This document shows, in pieces, positions 33,981-36,695 of a stretch of 36,695 nucleotides of DNA. Made by a program: the position numbers and the translations under genes. The stretch is from Bacteroidales bacterium. GTDB taxonomy: Bacteria; Bacteroidota; Bacteroidia; Bacteroidales; Paludibacteraceae. The DNA lies in NCBI GenBank assembly GCA_900766775.1, contig CAAFXN010000077.1, positions 1 to 36,695 on the forward strand, given 5' to 3'. The first letter of the stretch is position 1, and each line of letters opens with the position of its first letter. Under the pieces are notes generated by a model. It did not search any database. It saw only the letters and a program-made list of their open reading frames with translations, and was not told the origin of the DNA.

Positions 33981-35155
33981 AGTGTTATAGTTATGTTTTT
34001 ATAATTACAATATGCTTCTTTTTGCTTTTGTTGCTCCAACTCACCATCGTATATCACGCAAGTATGATTTAGTTTATCTCCCATCACCTCTTCCAAGTAA
34101 TGCAGACCACTGAAATAATCAGAACGAAAAGTCTGCCCCGATTTTATTTCATAGGCATTCATCCGCCCAAGAGAATCCACGTGCAATAGGTCAACCTCAT
34201 GTTGTCTGGCATCCCTATAAAAATACAACTCGGGACGTTCTCCCTTGTTGAGCGCACCCTTCATAAAGTCATTGACAACCATGTTCTCAAACAATGCGCC
34301 CCGCAATGGATGAATGGACAATTGTTCCACGCTCTTAATACCCATCAACCAAGATGCTAATCCGGTATCATAAAAATACATTTTTGGTGTTTTGGTCAGC
34401 CTCTTACCTATATTTGCAAAATAAGGTTGTAAGCGATAAACGACATATGACGCCTCCAAAATACTAAGCCACGACTGGATAGTTGGCACACTCACGCCTG
34501 TTTCTACTGCCAAAGCGGAAGTATTACACTCACTTCCTATTCGTCCTGCGCACAAACGTATAAAGGTGTGAAATTGCGACAAGTCCTTGATGTTAATCAT
34601 ACTGCGTAAATCTCGCTCAATATACGTTGTATAGTAGTTGCCTAACAACAAATTCCGTCCTGCATCATCCACTTTCCACACCGCCGGATAACCGCCTTTG
34701 AAAATACGAGTGTTTGTGTCTGCGGTTGCAAAAGCGTTATTTATCTCTTGGTTGGAAAGAGGCAATAATGTCAATACAGCCGTACGTCCAGCCATAGATT
34801 GTGCCGCATTGCGCAACAAAGAAAAATTAGCACTTCCCGTTACTACATACTTGCTTTGCACATCTCCGTTCATCCTCTGCTCATCCGTCAATACTTGTAG
34901 ATAGGAAAAGATTTCGGGGAAACGTTGTGCCTCGTCTAATATCATGCCCTGAGCATCACGCAAAAGGAAGGCTTTCGGGTCTGACTTAATAGCATCCAAC
35001 GTTGCTACATCCTCTAAGTTATAATAGGGAAGCGAAGCAAACAATTTTCTACACAGTGTCGTCTTACCGGACTGGCGGGGTCCCGTAAGAGTTAAGACTG
35101 AAAAATACCGGAATATATTATTTATAGTACCCAGTAAGTCTCTATCAATAAGCAA
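33977..35155 (-). CDS. AAA ATPase with DUF4143 domain, no ATG start
   Basis: A protein of about 392 residues of the AAA_14-DUF4143 family, cytoplasmic ATPases of unclear role often found as mobile or accessory genes. Motifs are LTLTGPRQSGKTTL (Walker A), GMILDEAQRFPE (Walker B), YVVTGSANFSLL (sensor), GGYPAVW, then a winged-helix-like segment and the nuclease-fold-like end with EVDLLHVDS and NAYEIKSG. No ATG occurs before Walker A. TTG at 35155 gives the usual family start (LIDRDLLGTI); TTG at 35164 or 35230 is also possible. The gene is clearly more AT-rich than ileS. It overlaps the lipoprotein start by four bases. Confidence 0.75.
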   Translation of the reverse strand: MLIDRDLLGTINNIFRYFSVLTLTGPRQSGKTTLCRKLFASLPYYNLEDVATLDAIKSDPKAFLLRDAQGMILDEAQRFPEIFSYLQVLTDEQRMNGDVQSKYVVTGSANFSLLRNAAQSMAGRTAVLTLLPLSNQEINNAFATADTNTRIFKGGYPAVWKVDDAGRNLLLGNYYTTYIERDLRSMINIKDLSQFHTFIRLCAGRIGSECNTSALAVETGVSVPTIQSWLSILEASYVVYRLQPYFANIGKRLTKTPKMYFYDTGLASWLMGIKSVEQLSIHPLRGALFENMVVNDFMKGALNKGERPELYFYRDARQHEVDLLHVDSLGRMNAYEIKSGQTFRSDYFSGLHYLEEVMGDKLNHTCVIYDGELEQQKQKEAYCNYKNITITL

Positions 35156-35176
35156 ATTAGACAAGTCTGTGTAAAA

Positions 35177-35195
35177 TTTAAAGTTCAACTTTAAA
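35177..35195. promoter_or_regulatory. 19-base perfect palindrome before the AAA ATPase
   Basis: TTTAAAGTTCAACTTTAAA reads the same on both strands around one central C. It lies 22 bases upstream of the preferred TTG start, between ileS and the ATPase. It could be an operator for an autorepressor or a stem in the leader. If translation began at 35230 it would be coding (LKLNFKF), which is less likely. Confidence 0.55.
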
Positions 35196-35234
35196 TCTGC
35201 ACGCCCCCGCAAGAGCGCACAGATTTTCAATGTT

Positions 35235-36695
35235 TTATGCTTTCCTTATCACAATATGCAGTTTATATCCGTCCATCTCCACTTCTGTGCCTTCCGTCAG
35301 CCCGTCTGCCAGCATGAGCGAGGTGGCGAGCACTTGCGAAGCGATATATTCGTTGCAGTGGCTTACCGCCCCCGCAACCTCTTCGCGGCGCTCTATGCTA
35401 ACCTCAATACGGTCGGTTATCTCCAAACCCGACGATTTGCGCAGGTTTTGAATACGATTAACCAACTCGCGCGCCACGCCTTCTTCCACCAACGCCTCTG
35501 TCAGTTCGATGTCGAGCGCAATAGTCAGCACGCCGTTGTTCGCCACTAACCAGCCGGGCATGTCCTCCGTGATAATCTCCACATCCTCGGCGGTCAGCGC
35601 GTAGTCGCACACCGTGAAGGTGCCTGCCTGCTCCATCTGCGCTATCTCGTCTTGCGTCATGCGCCCGATAGCCGCAGCCAACTCCTTCATCTTGCCGCCC
35701 ACTTTCTTGCCCAGCACCTTGAAGTTCGGCTTAATCTTCTTCACAAGCCTAATCTCCGAGTCTTCCGCGCGCACAATCACCAGTTCCTTCACATTCACTT
35801 CGCTCTTGATAAGGTCTTGCACATGCAGCAACGCTGCCAGCGTATCCGCGTCGGGCGCGGGGATAACGGCTTTCTGCAGCGGTTGGCGCACATTCTTCTC
35901 CGCACGCTTACGCAGCGAGAGTATCATCGAAGTAGCTTGTTGAGCAAGATACATCGAGCGCTCCAAGTCCTTGTTTATCAGCGCTTCATCGGCTTTCGGC
36001 CATTGGCTCAGGTGCACAGTCTCGCCTGTCAAGTCGCGATACAAACGGTCGGCGAAGAAAGGTGCATTCGGCGCCATCAGTTGCGCCACAGTCTTCAAGC
36101 AAGTGTACAGCGTAGCATACGCCGCCTGCTTGTCGCCGTCCATCTCGCCGCCCCAGAAACGCTTGCGGTTCAGGCGCACATACCAATTGCTCAGGTCATC
36201 CTGCACGAAGTCCGATATCGCGCGCCCCGCCTTCGTCGGCTCATACGCCTCATACGCTTCCGTAACCTCCTTCACCAGCGAGTTCAACTTGCTCAGCACC
36301 CACTTGTCAATCTCCGTCAACGCTAAACGCTCAACATCCAACGCTGAACAATCAACGCTCCACCCATCCACATTCGCGTACAGCGCAAAGAACCCGTAGG
36401 TGTTGTACAGCGTCCCGAAGAACTTACGGCGTATCTCGTCCACGCCCTCAGGGTCGAACTTCAGGTTATCCCACGGGCTCGAGTTGGTCAGCATATACCA
36501 CCGCACAGCGTCCGCGCCGTACTTATCCATCGCCCCGAACGGGTCAACGGCATTGCCCAATCGCTTCGACATCTTATTGCCGTTCTTATCCAGCACTAAG
36601 CCATTGGAAATCACATTCTTATACGCCACCTTCCCCTCTATCATCGTGTGGATGGCATGCAGCGTAAAGAACCACCCGCGTGTCTGGTCAACACC
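35235..36695 (-). CDS. ileS: Isoleucyl-tRNA synthetase, C-terminal part
   Basis: The 3' portion (486 codons plus stop) of the gene for the enzyme that charges tRNA-Ile; the 5' part lies beyond the window edge. The frame enters at GVDQTRGWFFTLHAIH, then the catalytic loop KMSKRLGN (KMSKS motif with Arg at the last position), then the anticodon-binding helical domain (SNWYVRLNRKRFWGG) and a C-terminal domain. It has the long C-terminus of the eukaryote-like ileS2 form found in Bacteroidota, with no obvious zinc-binding cysteines. A variable loop (residues WSVDCSALDVERLALTE) is encoded by a heptad array at 36317-36358. The stop is at 35235. Confidence 0.93.
   Translation of the reverse strand, partial: GVDQTRGWFFTLHAIHTMIEGKVAYKNVISNGLVLDKNGNKMSKRLGNAVDPFGAMDKYGADAVRWYMLTNSSPWDNLKFDPEGVDEIRRKFFGTLYNTYGFFALYANVDGWSVDCSALDVERLALTEIDKWVLSKLNSLVKEVTEAYEAYEPTKAGRAISDFVQDDLSNWYVRLNRKRFWGGEMDGDKQAAYATLYTCLKTVAQLMAPNAPFFADRLYRDLTGETVHLSQWPKADEALINKDLERSMYLAQQATSMILSLRKRAEKNVRQPLQKAVIPAPDADTLAALLHVQDLIKSEVNVKELVIVRAEDSEIRLVKKIKPNFKVLGKKVGGKMKELAAAIGRMTQDEIAQMEQAGTFTVCDYALTAEDVEIITEDMPGWLVANNGVLTIALDIELTEALVEEGVARELVNRIQNLRKSSGLEITDRIEVSIERREEVAGAVSHCNEYIASQVLATSLMLADGLTEGTEVEMDGYKLHIVIRKA
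36317..36358. repeat. Heptad array inside the ileS reading frame
   Basis: Six 7-base units read TCAACGC, TAAACGC, TCAACAT, CCAACGC, TGAACAA, TCAACGC on the plus strand, all fitting NNAACNN (or, at the second, AAACGC). The array of 42 bases equals 14 codons, so it stays in frame. It lies in a variable surface loop of the synthetase. Similar heptads elsewhere in the window lie between genes. Confidence 0.65.

Noticed and set aside
1..36695. tRNA, rRNA or insertion-sequence genes
   Set aside because: I looked through the spacers on both strands and saw no cloverleaf with CCA end, rRNA-like stretch, or transposase motif; a covariance-model scan could still find something short.

Overview
This window looks like chromosomal DNA from a member of the Bacteroidales (phylum Bacteroidota). 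The evidence is: a Bacteroidota-type promoter (TTTG, 20 bases, TAtcTTTG) upstream of the first gene; two M6-type secreted peptidases with C-terminal tails resembling type IX secretion sorting domains; a DUF4254 protein beside a GT90 enzyme and a Wzi-like barrel; an AsmA-like giant; a family of EF-hand membrane proteins that I know only from this group; and almost no Shine-Dalgarno sequences. I cannot name the species. No rRNA, tRNA, transposase, integrase or CRISPR array was seen.

Left part, plus strand (1-12.5 kb). mlaE and mlaF (lipid-transport ABC permease and ATPase) come first. They are followed by a small secreted protein resembling only the propeptide of M6 peptidases, a full M6 peptidase, exonuclease III and lptB (LPS-export ATPase). 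The strand then runs into a surface-glycan cluster: Kelch lipoprotein, Wzi-like outer-membrane barrel, DUF4254 protein, GT90, GT9 heptosyltransferase-like enzyme, WaaP/InaA-like sugar kinase and a GT2 enzyme. Most junctions in this cluster overlap by a few bases or are very short, so it reads as one operon.

Right part, minus strand (36.7 down to 12.4 kb). In transcription order: ileS (its 5' end lies outside the window), a DUF4143-type AAA ATPase without an ATG start, a lipocalin-like lipoprotein, an AsmA-like protein, a second M6 peptidase, an EF-hand membrane protein of unknown function, an M23/LysM peptidase, a GldA-like ABC ATPase, ruvB, a YjjG-like HAD phosphatase, grpE, dnaJ, two outer-membrane barrel proteins of unknown function, an LTA-synthase-like sulfatase-fold enzyme, two GT4 glycosyltransferases and an O-antigen-ligase-like membrane protein. 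The two glycan clusters converge tail to tail, and their last genes overlap by 146 bases on opposite strands (12393-12538). Together they probably build, modify and export an LPS-type or capsule-type surface glycan.

The most unusual content is in the spacers. Several gene junctions carry short tandem arrays with a different sequence at each junction but a period of 7 (or 7-8) or 11 bases. Examples are heptads at 2002-2022, 5103-5168 and 30320-30347, 7-8-mers in inverted arms around a GCATG core at 22286-22364, and 11-mers at 23115-23235 and 28658-28701. Some arrays supply the stop codon of the preceding gene, and one heptad array lies inside the ileS reading frame. A separate dispersed element of about 100-160 bases occurs at 1061-1219 and again at 25721-25820. 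Further points are paired 17-base imperfect palindromes upstream of grpE-dnaJ, a 19-base perfect palindrome before the AAA ATPase, and the stand-alone M6 propeptide-like gene.
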